NCBI RefSeq assembly: GCF_006715305.1
Contig: NZ_VFMY01000001.1
Span: 2,294,001 to 2,358,000, forward strand
DNA: 64,000 nt
Source of the DNA: Arthrobacter sp. SLBN-100
GTDB lineage: Bacteria > Actinomycetota > Actinomycetes > Actinomycetales > Micrococcaceae
Direction: 5' to 3'
This document shows positions 24,981 through 33,619 of this stretch, piece after piece. Each line of letters opens with the position of its first letter. Within the stretch, counting starts at the first letter, position 1. The notes beneath the pieces were generated by a model. The model had not been told where the DNA came from. It did no database searches and saw only the letters and a list, made by a program, of their open reading frames with translations. The translations under genes and the position numbers were made by a program.

Positions 24981-25982
24981 TCAGCCGCGGCTGCTGTCCC
25001 GCTCCACAATCCTGTAAGCGATGGAAACCACGCGCTGTTCCTGGCCCCGGTCCGCCATCCGCTCCGTCAGGAGACGCAAGGCTTCGGTGGCAATGGCACG
25101 TTTGTCGAAGGAGACGGTGGTCAGGGAGGGAACGGCATAGCGGCCGTCGGCAATGTCATCGAAGCCCGCCACGCTAACGTCCTCCGGAATCCGCAGCCCC
25201 CTCTTCGACAGCACGCTCAGGGCGCCGATTGCCATGGAATCCGTGAAGCAGAACAAGGCCTCGGGAACCGGGTGTGAGTCCAGATAGTCAGTGAGCGCGT
25301 CGGCAGCAGTCTGCGGGGTCCATTTTTCGCAGGGAATCAGCAGCGACTCGTCCCGGTCAACGCCGAGGATCGCCAACGCCTCTTCATAGCCTTGCGTTCT
25401 CTGAATTGCCGCGGCCGATCCCCTGCCCTGGGTGGTTCCCAAGACGGCGATCCGGCGGCGCCCGGACTGTGCCAGGGCCAAGGTCATGTCCCGCGCGGCC
25501 CCGAAGCTGTCCACGAACACGCGGTCTGCGAGCTTTTGCGTCACCTCACCGAGCAGGACCACGGGTGGAAGGGCAACGCCCACCTGGACGGCGCTCTCAT
25601 CCAGCACGACAGGGTTAAGGATCAGTCCGTCGATCAGGTTGGAGCGGGCGCGCACCATGAGTTCGTGCTCGCGCTGGGGATCGGAGCCGGTCTCCTCGAT
25701 CTGCACGATCCAGCCCTGCTCGTGCGCCACTTCGACGATATTGTGGGCAATTTCTGCCGAGTACGGCGTGCCAAGGTCAGGCAAGGCCAGCGCAATCACA
25801 CCGGATCTCCCATTACGCAGTCCGCGGGCGGAGAGGTTGGGGACGTAATCCAGTTCGAGAATGGCCTGCTCCACCTTGGACCTGGTGGCACCACTCACCG
25901 GAATGATTCCGTTCATCACGTTCGAGACAGTCTTGGGCGAAACGCCGGCGCGGCGGGCGACATCTTTGACCGTTGGGCGCAA
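24981..25982 (-). CDS. LacI-family regulator of arabinoside operon
   Basis: A 333-residue repressor. The N-terminal helix-turn-helix reads TVKDVARRAGVSPKTVSNVM and is followed by a hinge and a periplasmic-binding-protein-like sugar domain. It lies just upstream of, and in the same direction as, the ABC importer and GH51 genes. The palindrome at 24911-24926 lies between them. Self-regulation is not evident from the sequence upstream of its own start. Confidence 0.93.
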   Translation of the reverse strand: MRPTVKDVARRAGVSPKTVSNVMNGIIPVSGATRSKVEQAILELDYVPNLSARGLRNGRSGVIALALPDLGTPYSAEIAHNIVEVAHEQGWIVQIEETGSDPQREHELMVRARSNLIDGLILNPVVLDESAVQVGVALPPVVLLGEVTQKLADRVFVDSFGAARDMTLALAQSGRRRIAVLGTTQGRGSAAAIQRTQGYEEALAILGVDRDESLLIPCEKWTPQTAADALTDYLDSHPVPEALFCFTDSMAIGALSVLSKRGLRIPEDVSVAGFDDIADGRYAVPSLTTVSFDKRAIATEALRLLTERMADRGQEQRVVSIAYRIVERDSSRG

Positions 25983-26149
25983 TGCTCCCCTTCCAAAACC
26001 TTTTGAGCCAAGTCCGGCAGTGAGTAACTGCCGCCGCGGTTGGCCTGCTGACGATGTTACCTCCAGTCTGGACAGGCGGGGCTACCAGCAGGGCATGCCC
26101 GGGGGTAACGTGGCGATCAGGCTGATGCGCATTCAGGGAGGAATCGGGC

Positions 26150-27496
26150 ATGGAAGTCGTCACGATCGAAACGCCCCAGCTTGGCGACCGCACCTATCTG
26201 GTCCACGACGGCGCGGTGGGCGTGGTCATCGATCCCCAGCGGGACACCGACCGGTTGGAAAAGGCCATTGCAGGTGCGGGGGTGAGAATCACCCATGTGG
26301 CCGAGACCCACATCCACAACGACTATGTGACGGGCGGGCTGCAGCTCGCGAGCGACCACAACGCCGCCTACCTGATCAGTGCCGCGGACGATGTGCCCTA
26401 CACCCGCCAACCGATCTCCGACGGAGACACGGTGCAGGTGGGAAGGATGACCCTCAAAGCGGTGGCCACGCCGGGACATACCCACCACCACCTCTCCTAC
26501 ATCGTCACGGACGGCGAGCGCCAGGCGGTGTTCTCGGGAGGGAGCCTGCTCTACGGCTCCGTGGGCCGCACCGACCTGGTCAGCAGGGAAGACACCGTGC
26601 CGCTCACCCACCACCAGTACGCCTCGGTACGGCGCCTGACGGAGGAGGCGGGCCAGGACGCCGGGCTCTACCCGACCCATGGCTTCGGTTCCTTCTGTTC
26701 CTCAGGCCCGGCCAGCGGGGCGAAATCCTCCACCATCGGCGAGCAGCTGAAGGAAAACCATGCCCTGACGGACCCCGACGAGGACCATTTTGTCCGCGAG
26801 CTCATCCACAACCTCACGGCTTATCCCTCGTATTACGCCCATATGGCCCCGATCAACCTGGCAGGCCCCACGGCGCCGGACCTGGAACTGCCCGACTCCC
26901 TGGACCAGGACGAGCTGGCATCCCGGCTGCAGCGGGGAGAGTGGGTGGTGGACCTCAGGAACCGCATTGCCTTTGCCAGCAGCCACCTGAGCGGCAGCGT
27001 CAGCTTCGAATACGGCGACGGCACCAAGTTCACCGCATTCCTGGGCTGGGTCCTGCCCTGGGATGAACAGCTGACCCTCGTGGGTGAACACCAGGATGTG
27101 GAGAACGCCATCCGGGACCTGTCCCGCATCGGCATCGACAACCCGGACGCGGCCATCGGCAGCGGACCGGCGGAACTCGCGCCCCGGGCAGCGACTTCCT
27201 CCTACGAGAGCGTTGGCTGGCAGGAAGTGCTGCGGAAGCCCAAGGACGATTGCATCCTCGACGTCCGCCGCACCGACGAGTTCGAAAAGTCCCATATCCG
27301 GGAGGCAGCGAACATCCCGGTCCATGAGCTGCTGCGCCGCATGGACGAGGTGCCCGCCGGGCGGCTGTGGGTGCACTGCGGTTCCGGGTACCGCTCGGCG
27401 GTGGCGGCGAGCCTGCTGCAGCGCGCAGGCCGCGACGTGGTGCACATCGATGGCGAGTTCCGCGAAGCGAAGAAGGCCGGCCTCACCCTGGAGTGA
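26150..27496 (+). CDS. Metallo-beta-lactamase fold hydrolase fused to rhodanese domains
   Basis: A 448-residue protein of the persulfide dioxygenase-rhodanese type. The N-terminal metallo-hydrolase has THIHNDYVTGG and GHTHHHLSY metal motifs and a GSLLYGSVGRTDL segment. Two rhodanese-like domains follow. The first (about 260-340) lacks a catalytic cysteine and looks structural. The second ends with HCGSGYRSAVAASLLQ, a normal active-site loop with Cys. Such proteins oxidise glutathione, mycothiol or other persulfides, or detoxify sulfide. A thiol partner gene is not nearby. Confidence 0.88.
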   Translation: MEVVTIETPQLGDRTYLVHDGAVGVVIDPQRDTDRLEKAIAGAGVRITHVAETHIHNDYVTGGLQLASDHNAAYLISAADDVPYTRQPISDGDTVQVGRMTLKAVATPGHTHHHLSYIVTDGERQAVFSGGSLLYGSVGRTDLVSREDTVPLTHHQYASVRRLTEEAGQDAGLYPTHGFGSFCSSGPASGAKSSTIGEQLKENHALTDPDEDHFVRELIHNLTAYPSYYAHMAPINLAGPTAPDLELPDSLDQDELASRLQRGEWVVDLRNRIAFASSHLSGSVSFEYGDGTKFTAFLGWVLPWDEQLTLVGEHQDVENAIRDLSRIGIDNPDAAIGSGPAELAPRAATSSYESVGWQEVLRKPKDDCILDVRRTDEFEKSHIREAANIPVHELLRRMDEVPAGRLWVHCGSGYRSAVAASLLQRAGRDVVHIDGEFREAKKAGLTLE

Positions 27497-27519
27497 ACCG
27501 GTACCCGCCGCATCGGAGG

Positions 27520-27537
27520 TTCCCGCCGTCGTCCGCC
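27520..27537. repeat. Half-copy of dispersed palindrome
   Basis: TTCCCGCCGTCGTCCGCC matches the right arm only; the left side (CCCGCCGCATCGGAGG) is degraded. It lies between convergent genes, like most full copies. Confidence 0.6.
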
Positions 27538-27583
27538 TTCTGTTTGTCAGGCTTCGCTTCCTCAGCTGATCCCGGTGGCACTT

Positions 27584-28057
27584 CTAGAACTGGCCGGTGG
27601 GGCCGCTGTCCTTCACTTCGCCACGCCAGCCGCCGGTTTCGGTACCGCGTGATTCGACGAAGTCCTTGAACTTCCGCATGTCGGCCTTTACCTGCATCTC
27701 GTCGATCTTCAGTGCCGCGCCGGCCTTTTCGGTGACGGTTTCCGGCGCCCACTCGAAGTGGACCTTGACCTTGGTGTGGTTGGCATCCAGTGGCGTAAAC
27801 CTGATGATGCCGGCATGGGACTTGCCGTCGGTGCTGCGCCAGGCGATCCGGTCGTCAGGCTCCTGGTCAACGATTTCAGTGTCGAATTCGCGGTGGACTC
27901 CACCCACGTTGGTCACCCAGTGGTTGGTGGTGTCTGTCAGCTGGGTGACCGATTCCACACCGGACATGAACTGCGGAAAAGATTCGAACTGGGTCCACTG
28001 GTTGTACGCGGTCCGCACCGGGACGGCGACATCGAGGGTCTCTTCAACGTGTTCCAT
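27584..28057 (-). CDS. SRPBCC (polyketide cyclase/dehydrase-like) family protein
   Basis: A 157-residue START-like domain protein. It begins EETLDVAVPVRTAYNQWTQFESFPQFMSGVESV, the hallmark of the cyclase/dehydrase lipid-transport subgroup common in actinobacteria, with a helix at the C-terminus. The ATG has a strong GAGGAGG upstream. The role is unknown; homologues are often stress-linked. Confidence 0.9.
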   Translation of the reverse strand: MEHVEETLDVAVPVRTAYNQWTQFESFPQFMSGVESVTQLTDTTNHWVTNVGGVHREFDTEIVDQEPDDRIAWRSTDGKSHAGIIRFTPLDANHTKVKVHFEWAPETVTEKAGAALKIDEMQVKADMRKFKDFVESRGTETGGWRGEVKDSGPTGQF

Positions 28058-28262
28058 CTGCTTCCTCCTCAGGACGGACGGCCGCAACGGCGGACCGGCA
28101 GCACGGATCCTGCCAGTCAGGCAGCCGCCACATTTGCACAGTAAGTCCGGCGGCTACCTGTGTCCAGACCTTCCGAAATTCCCGGGACGTCGGCGTCCCC
28201 GCTGGCCCGGGTGAAAGGCAATCGGGGCCGATAGTGAGGTGCGCACATCGGCCGGATGTAGG

Positions 28263-28296
28263 GCGCACGACGGCGGGAGGGTCCCGCCGTCGTCCG
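28263..28296. repeat. Dispersed palindrome, copy in a divergent region
   Basis: GCGCACGACGGCGGGA-GG-TCCCGCCGTCGTCCGC is near-perfect, with one mismatch in the outer arm. This copy is unusual because its neighbours (SRPBCC and GNAT genes) point away from it, so it cannot simply be a 3' terminator. It lies about 57 bp upstream of the GNAT start. Confidence 0.82.
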
Positions 28297-28353
28297 CTCC
28301 CTTTGGTACCTGCTGATGTGGAGTCGGCGGCGTCGGGAGGTACATTTGAGCCG

Positions 28354-28827
28354 ATGATTTCCATTGACCGGGACGACCCTGCAAGCGGCGACGTCCACCA
28401 GCTCCTCGGCGAACACTTGGCGGACATGTACGCCACCTCGCCGGCCGAAAGCGTCCACGCGCTGCACCACTCCGCCCTGGCCGCGCCGTCCATCACGTTC
28501 TGGACGGTCCGCGAGCACGGCGATTTGCTGGGGTGCGGCGCACTTAAGCTCCTGGAGTGCCCGGCCGGCACGCCCAAGCAGGGGGAGATCAAGTCCATGC
28601 GCACCAGGGCGAGCGCACGGGGACGGGGGGTGGCCACCCTGATGCTCCGCCATATCCTCGACGACGCCCGGGCCCGGAACCTCGAGCGCATCTATCTTGA
28701 AACAGGCACCGAGGACTACTTCGCTCCGGCCAGGCGTCTCTATGCCCGGAACGGCTTCGTGGAGTGCCCGCCTTTCGCCCACTATGTCCTGGACCCCAAC
28801 AGCGTCTTCATGGAGCTCACCCTCTAA
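28354..28827 (+). CDS. GNAT-family N-acetyltransferase
   Basis: A 157-residue acetyltransferase of the ElaA/PhnO-like GNAT group. The acetyl-CoA loop is MRTRASARGRGVATLMLRHIL near 90-110, and the C-terminal LYARNGFVECPPF is typical. The ATG is placed at MISIDRDDP with GGGAGG about 13 bases upstream. The substrate is unknown. Confidence 0.9.
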   Translation: MISIDRDDPASGDVHQLLGEHLADMYATSPAESVHALHHSALAAPSITFWTVREHGDLLGCGALKLLECPAGTPKQGEIKSMRTRASARGRGVATLMLRHILDDARARNLERIYLETGTEDYFAPARRLYARNGFVECPPFAHYVLDPNSVFMELTL

Positions 28828-28997
28828 AGGAGCCCCGGCCGCTGCCCGCGCCACGTGGATTGACGCGAAAACATGGAATTTCCCGCCGCCGGAGCCGACG
28901 TGCCCGCCAACGGGCCGATGACATTGCCCAACACCGTCGTAGGCTACTAAGGAGGCCGGACAATGAGGGCGGCCCCTGGGGCCGAAGGGAACGACGC

Positions 28998-30611
28998 GTG
29001 GACAGTGGTGCCGGTTACTGGTTCTTGAGTGGTGCCGAGCGGGAGCATGCGGCCACCAGCGTGCATGCGGAAGGTGCCGGATCGCAGGCCTGGTCTGAGG
29101 GCAATCTGGTCCGGCCCGTAATTCATGGGGCCACCTACTTCGCCCGGCTGCATGAGGAGCTGTCGGCGCTTCAAGAGGGAGACCGTGTATGGTTCACCGA
29201 CTGGCGTGGTGATGGCGACGAACGGCTTACGGCGGACGGGCCGACAATCGGCGAGTTGCTGGTGCGGCTGGCCCGTGCCGGAGTGGAAGTGCGCGGTCTG
29301 ATCTGGAGATCCCACGGCGAGCGACTGTCTGCCCCCATGAGCAACCGGTCCAACGAGCTCCTCAGCCGCGAGATCAACGACGCCGGCGGCGAGGTGCTGC
29401 TGGATCAGCGGGTGCGCCTCTTCGGCTGCCATCACCAGAAATTGTTCGTCATCCGCAGCCGTAACGACCCTTCGCGGGACGTGGCGTTCGTGGGCGGGAT
29501 TGACCTTTCCCACAGCCGCCGGGACGATGCTGACCACCTGGGAGATCCGCAGGCGGTGGACATGGATCCGCGGTACGGGAAACAACCTCCGTGGCACGAC
29601 GCCGCCCTCGAACTTCGTGGCCCGGTGGTGGCAGATGTACTGGAGTTGTTCGCGGAAAGGTGGAACGACCCCCATCCCCTGGACCGGCGCACGCCTTACC
29701 GGATGCTGCTGCAACGCCTGGCCGACATGCCCCGGCACCCCGAACCCCTGCCGGAGACTGCGCCGCCCCCGCCGCCGGCCGGCCCCCATGCCGTGCAGCT
29801 GCTGCGCACCTACGGCGTGAAGCATCCGCCGTTCCCCTTCGCCCCCGGCGGCGAGCGGAGCGTTGCCCAGGCCTACACAAAAGCCTTCTCACTAGCCCGT
29901 TCGCTGATTTACATCGAGGACCAGTACCTGTGGTCGGCAGAGGTCGCCGCCGGAATCGCGGCGGCCCTCGAACAGAACCCCGGGTTGCACGTGATCGCCG
30001 TGGTACCCCGCTACCCGGACTCTGACGGTCCGCTCGGAGGGCCACCCAAGCGGCTGGGGCAACTGCGTGCCATCGAAACAATAAGCCGCGTTGCACCGGA
30101 CAGGTTCGGGGTCTTCAATCTGGAGAACAGAGCAGGGACTCCGATCTATGTCCATGCCAAGATCTGCATCATCGACGACACCTGGTTCACGTGTGGGTCG
30201 GACAACTTCAACCGTCGGTCCTGGACCACGGACAGCGAGCTTACCTGCGCGGTAGTCGACACCACTGCCGGTGAGCAGGAAGCGTCCGGCGCAGACACTG
30301 GTCCGGGCGCCTCCCGTCCGTTAGCCCACAGGGTCCGGCTCCAGCTCTGGGCCGAACACCTGGGCCTCGACCAGAGTGACCCTCGGCTCCACGATCCGGC
30401 CGACGGCCTCGGCCTGTGGAATGCCGCCGCCGACGCCCTGGACGATTGGCACAAAACCAGCCGCCGCCCGCCCCGTCCCGAGGGACAGGTGCGGCACCAC
30501 ACCACAGAACGGGTAACGCGCCTTCAGCGTCTCTGGGCGGCTCCTGCAAACCGCTTTCTGGTGGACCCGGACGGCCGCCCCCGCAAATTGCGCGGCACAA
30601 CCCGGTTCTAG
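28998..30611 (+). CDS. Phospholipase D-superfamily protein
   Basis: A 537-residue protein with two HKD-type half sites. The first is CHHQKLFVIRSRNDPSRDVAFVGG (about 140-165). The second is YVHAKICIIDDTWFTCGSDN (about 390-410), which has the complete HxKxxxxD pattern and downstream N-R-R-S. The GTG start (VDSGAGYWFLSG) has GAAGGGA upstream. Members of the superfamily cleave or transfer phosphatidyl groups. The first motif is longer than usual before its acidic residue. There is no signal peptide. It stands alone between two palindromic repeats. Confidence 0.9.
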   Translation: MDSGAGYWFLSGAEREHAATSVHAEGAGSQAWSEGNLVRPVIHGATYFARLHEELSALQEGDRVWFTDWRGDGDERLTADGPTIGELLVRLARAGVEVRGLIWRSHGERLSAPMSNRSNELLSREINDAGGEVLLDQRVRLFGCHHQKLFVIRSRNDPSRDVAFVGGIDLSHSRRDDADHLGDPQAVDMDPRYGKQPPWHDAALELRGPVVADVLELFAERWNDPHPLDRRTPYRMLLQRLADMPRHPEPLPETAPPPPPAGPHAVQLLRTYGVKHPPFPFAPGGERSVAQAYTKAFSLARSLIYIEDQYLWSAEVAAGIAAALEQNPGLHVIAVVPRYPDSDGPLGGPPKRLGQLRAIETISRVAPDRFGVFNLENRAGTPIYVHAKICIIDDTWFTCGSDNFNRRSWTTDSELTCAVVDTTAGEQEASGADTGPGASRPLAHRVRLQLWAEHLGLDQSDPRLHDPADGLGLWNAAADALDDWHKTSRRPPRPEGQVRHHTTERVTRLQRLWAAPANRFLVDPDGRPRKLRGTTRF

Positions 30612-30629
30612 GCACCTTTCAAAGCAGGA

Positions 30630-30664
30630 GCGGACGACGGCGGGAGGCTCCCGCCGTCGTCCGC
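30630..30664. repeat. Dispersed palindrome after PLD gene
   Basis: GCGGACGACGGCGGGA-GGC-TCCCGCCGTCGTCCGC has perfect 16-bp arms and a 3-base loop, 18 bp after the PLD stop. The next gene is in the same direction, so here it sits as a single-gene end point. The rest of the gap to 30882 shows no gene. Confidence 0.88.
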
Positions 30665-30882
30665 TTCCGGCGTGTCAGGGGTCGTCATGGGCGAGGCTGC
30701 TGGAGAGATCACGGCGGGCGGCTCGTGGAGAAAGGACTTTGGACTCTGTCAGGGAAAGAAGAAGCGAGCGATTCTGTTCTCTGGACCAGGCCGGATCCTT
30801 AACGCCCAGGAAGTCGCCGGCGGCTAGGAGCAGGATCAGATGGAACAGCTTATTCCTTGGCTGACACTGAGAGGACACTTAC

Positions 30883-31203
30883 ATGAGGTCACCGGAGAAG
30901 AAGCTCACCATAGCCCTTGAGGATGTCGGCGGCACGTCCTGGTGGGCGAGCATTCTCACCACCCTGGCGTCCCAGTACGGAAGCACCCAGCAGCGGTTCG
31001 TGGGCCAAGTCGACGGAAAGACCCGCTACAAGAGCCCGACATTTCCCGCAGCACGATCGGTCAACCAGGTTTATCCCCAGGAGGAATGGGCTCCGGGAAT
31101 GACTGCGGCACTGGCGGAATTGAAGCGGGATCTAACGAGGGACGGCTGGGTACAAGTCTCTGAAGGCGGCGACTCCAAATTACCGGTCTACGAGCGCAAA
31201 TGA
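30883..31203 (+). CDS. Hypothetical protein
   Basis: A 106-residue soluble protein of no family known to me. It contains GGTSWWASILTTLASQYGS and YPQEEWAPGMTAALAELKRDLTRDGW, suggesting a small alpha/beta fold. GAGAGG precedes the ATG. It lies alone between the PLD gene and a membrane protein gene. Confidence 0.6.
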   Translation: MRSPEKKLTIALEDVGGTSWWASILTTLASQYGSTQQRFVGQVDGKTRYKSPTFPAARSVNQVYPQEEWAPGMTAALAELKRDLTRDGWVQVSEGGDSKLPVYERK

Positions 31204-31336
31204 TCCTTCATCTGATCTTTCCACCGGTGATCAGGCTCCTGTCCGCCGAGCAGAGGGACAGATAAAACACGGCGCGGCCTCAGCCATTCCCCAGCAGGGG
31301 TTCCCTGCCAGTGCGACGATCGGAAGGTCCCAAATC

Positions 31337-31870
31337 ATGAATTTTCCGCTTTCCAGCAGAATATTTTCGCGGGTACTCGCCGCCCTGCTGATCTTCAATG
31401 CCGTGTCATCCTTCGGTGGCGCCGTCATGGCCATCTTCTTCAACGGAGCGGGCGTACCGCTGGAGCTCCTTGCCGGTTCATGGTTTCAGTCCTTCCTGGT
31501 CCTAGGCCTCATCCTGGGAATCATCCTCGGCGGCACGCACACGTTTGCGGCGATCGCAGTGCCCAGACGGCGTCCCTGGGCTCTACTGGCGTCGGGGGTT
31601 GCTGGCTTCGCAATGCTGATCTGGAATTTCACCGAGCTGGCCATCATCGGATACTCCTGGCTGCAAAGCGTGTACTTCGGGTTCGGCATTTTGGAGCTGG
31701 TCCTGGTTCTTGCTCTGCTTGGAATCGCCCCCGCAATAGTTTCGCCCTGGCGCGGCTCGCCGGAGCAACCTGCAGATCCACCCGTGCAGAGCCCCCGTGA
31801 AGCCGAACTGAGCCTGAACATACACCCAAAACCCACCCTCCACGGGTTCAGGTCCGTCCACTATCCCTGA
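31337..31870 (+). CDS. Four-helix membrane protein, unknown function
   Basis: A 177-residue protein with four hydrophobic segments: about 10-33, 48-72, 80-103 and 110-135. A hydrophilic tail of about 40 residues follows. The ATG has GGAAGG upstream. It ends 8 bp before the hydrolase-SRPBCC fusion gene, so the two are probably one transcript. No family name recognised. Confidence 0.72.
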   Translation: MNFPLSSRIFSRVLAALLIFNAVSSFGGAVMAIFFNGAGVPLELLAGSWFQSFLVLGLILGIILGGTHTFAAIAVPRRRPWALLASGVAGFAMLIWNFTELAIIGYSWLQSVYFGFGILELVLVLALLGIAPAIVSPWRGSPEQPADPPVQSPREAELSLNIHPKPTLHGFRSVHYP

Positions 31871-31878
31871 GGTGCGGA

Positions 31879-33516
31879 ATGAAGAACCAAGTCTCCAAGC
31901 TTTCGGTCTTTACCTCCCCCGCCGGCGAACTGGAGGTACTGCGGGCATATGACCGGGTGCTCCAACACTGGAGCGTTCCCTACACCGAACAGGTGGTGCC
32001 AACGTCCTTCGGGCAAACCCACGTGATTGTGAGCGGCCCTCCAGAAGCACCCCCGATTGTATTTCTCCACCCTCTGCTGGCAACGTCCACCATCTGGGGG
32101 CCGAATGTCGAGGAGCTCAGCCGGGATTTCAGAACCTATGCCGTCGATATCGTCGGGGAACCAAACAGGAGCGTCCCGTCCCGACCCATGACCAAGAGCA
32201 GCGACATCACCCAATGGTTCTCCGAAGTGCTGGATGGGCTGGGCCTCGCCGAAGCGCACCTCGTGGGGGCTTCCTTCGGCGGTTTCCTGAGCGCAGGCTT
32301 GGCCATGGAGATGCCGGAACGCATCCGCCGGCTGGTCCTGATTGACCCGGCCGCGACGTTCCATGCCATTGTCCCCTTCTACATCCACCTCTTCATTCCC
32401 AAATTCCTGTCCTTACTTTTCCCCCGGCTCCCCTCAACCAGACAGCACATCCGAAGGGGCATGAACTGGCTCAGGAACGGTCTGCCTCCCGATCCGCTCT
32501 GGGAAGACCTGTTCTTCGCGACCATGGTTCACGGGGGCATGACAAACCATATTTTTCCCAGGGTCTACCCCCGGCGACGCCTCGCGACCATTTCGATGCC
32601 GACGCTGCTCCTCATCGGCGCGAAGGAGCGGCTGTACCGTCCAAGTACCGTATTCCGGCGTGCAAGTAAGTGGGTCCCGGACATACAAACGCAGATCATC
32701 CCCAACGCCTACCACTTCGCCGCTCTTTCCCAGCCCGGCATCGTGAACAGCCACCTGCAAGAGTTCCTGGCTGACGCCGGTTCGGCCGGCCCACTCGGTC
32801 CTCACTCCCCCGTCCAAGGCAAGAAACAGCCCCAGCGCAGCGCCGAAAGCCAGAAGGCACACCATTGGGCCAAAACCATTCGCCAGGCGACGGAGACCGC
32901 CAAGGCTGTCCCCCTCTTCATCACCGCTCCGCTCTTCCGGCACTGGCACCTCCGCTGGGGCGCCACGGATCAAGAGGTCACGGGACCAATGCCCGGCGAC
33001 GAACTGGTCCCGGTATCGCACTTCACCGCCACGCGGGCGATAACTATAGACGCGGATCCTGAGATGGTCTGGCCCTGGCTGATGCAGGTCGGCTTCAAAA
33101 GGGCAGGATTCTATGCATACGACCTGCTCGACTCCCTTGGAGAGCCGAGCGCCGAAACCATCCTGCCGCAGTGGCAGGACCCCCACATTGGAGACGTTGC
33201 AGCCCCGATGACCAGCGAGGCCACTCCCTCGACCTCTTTCACAGTAGCCTCGCTTCACAGGCCTGATTCCATCGTCTGGTCAAAGCCCGATTCCACGTGG
33301 GCCTGGCACCTGACCAAACTCCCCACCGGCGGGACCCGGCTCGTGACGCGACTCAAGCAGCGTTACCGCCCCGGCCCCTCCCTGATCCTCACCGTGCCCC
33401 TCCTGGAGTTCGGGGACTTCCCGATGATGAGGAAAATGCTCCTGGGCATCAAAGCCCGGGCTGAGGCAACGGCATCTGCATCTGCATCTGCATCGACGCA
33501 AGGTAGGGCCCCATAG
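31879..33516 (+). CDS. Alpha/beta-hydrolase fused to SRPBCC domain
   Basis: A 545-residue two-domain protein. Residues about 40-300 form an alpha/beta hydrolase with nucleophile elbow LVGASFGGFL and a late His in NAYHFAALS. After a linker, residues about 375-520 form an SRPBCC-like domain (ATRAITIDADPEMVWPWLMQVG, AGFYAYDLLDSLG). Both domain types are common alone, but their fusion is unusual. The C-terminal tail encodes an Ala-Ser run from a GCATCT hexamer repeat (33472-33494), a site prone to slippage. It is probably co-transcribed with the upstream membrane protein. A lipid-like or hydrophobic ester substrate is a guess. Confidence 0.78.
   Translation: MKNQVSKLSVFTSPAGELEVLRAYDRVLQHWSVPYTEQVVPTSFGQTHVIVSGPPEAPPIVFLHPLLATSTIWGPNVEELSRDFRTYAVDIVGEPNRSVPSRPMTKSSDITQWFSEVLDGLGLAEAHLVGASFGGFLSAGLAMEMPERIRRLVLIDPAATFHAIVPFYIHLFIPKFLSLLFPRLPSTRQHIRRGMNWLRNGLPPDPLWEDLFFATMVHGGMTNHIFPRVYPRRRLATISMPTLLLIGAKERLYRPSTVFRRASKWVPDIQTQIIPNAYHFAALSQPGIVNSHLQEFLADAGSAGPLGPHSPVQGKKQPQRSAESQKAHHWAKTIRQATETAKAVPLFITAPLFRHWHLRWGATDQEVTGPMPGDELVPVSHFTATRAITIDADPEMVWPWLMQVGFKRAGFYAYDLLDSLGEPSAETILPQWQDPHIGDVAAPMTSEATPSTSFTVASLHRPDSIVWSKPDSTWAWHLTKLPTGGTRLVTRLKQRYRPGPSLILTVPLLEFGDFPMMRKMLLGIKARAEATASASASASTQGRAP
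33472..33494 (+). repeat. GCATCT hexamer repeat within a coding end
   Basis: Three exact GCATCT units plus a partial fourth lie near the 3' end of the fusion gene and encode alternating Ala-Ser. Gain or loss of units would keep the reading frame. Confidence 0.85.
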
Positions 33517-33619
33517 TTCCCCAAGCGTTCGCCAGCGCACATCCCCAACGATGACAGAACTGACGTCACAAAACGCGACTGCATCCGGATCCGGACAGGC
33601 AACGCCCTACCCTTAACAG

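Noticed and set aside
30675..30878. 67-codon frame on the minus strand after the PLD gene
   Set aside because: No ribosome site, and the composition gives no sign of a real protein.
33517..33619. Possible riboswitch before the lipoprotein/ECF genes
   Set aside because: Only about 100 bp, with no conserved cobalamin, TPP or other element recognised.
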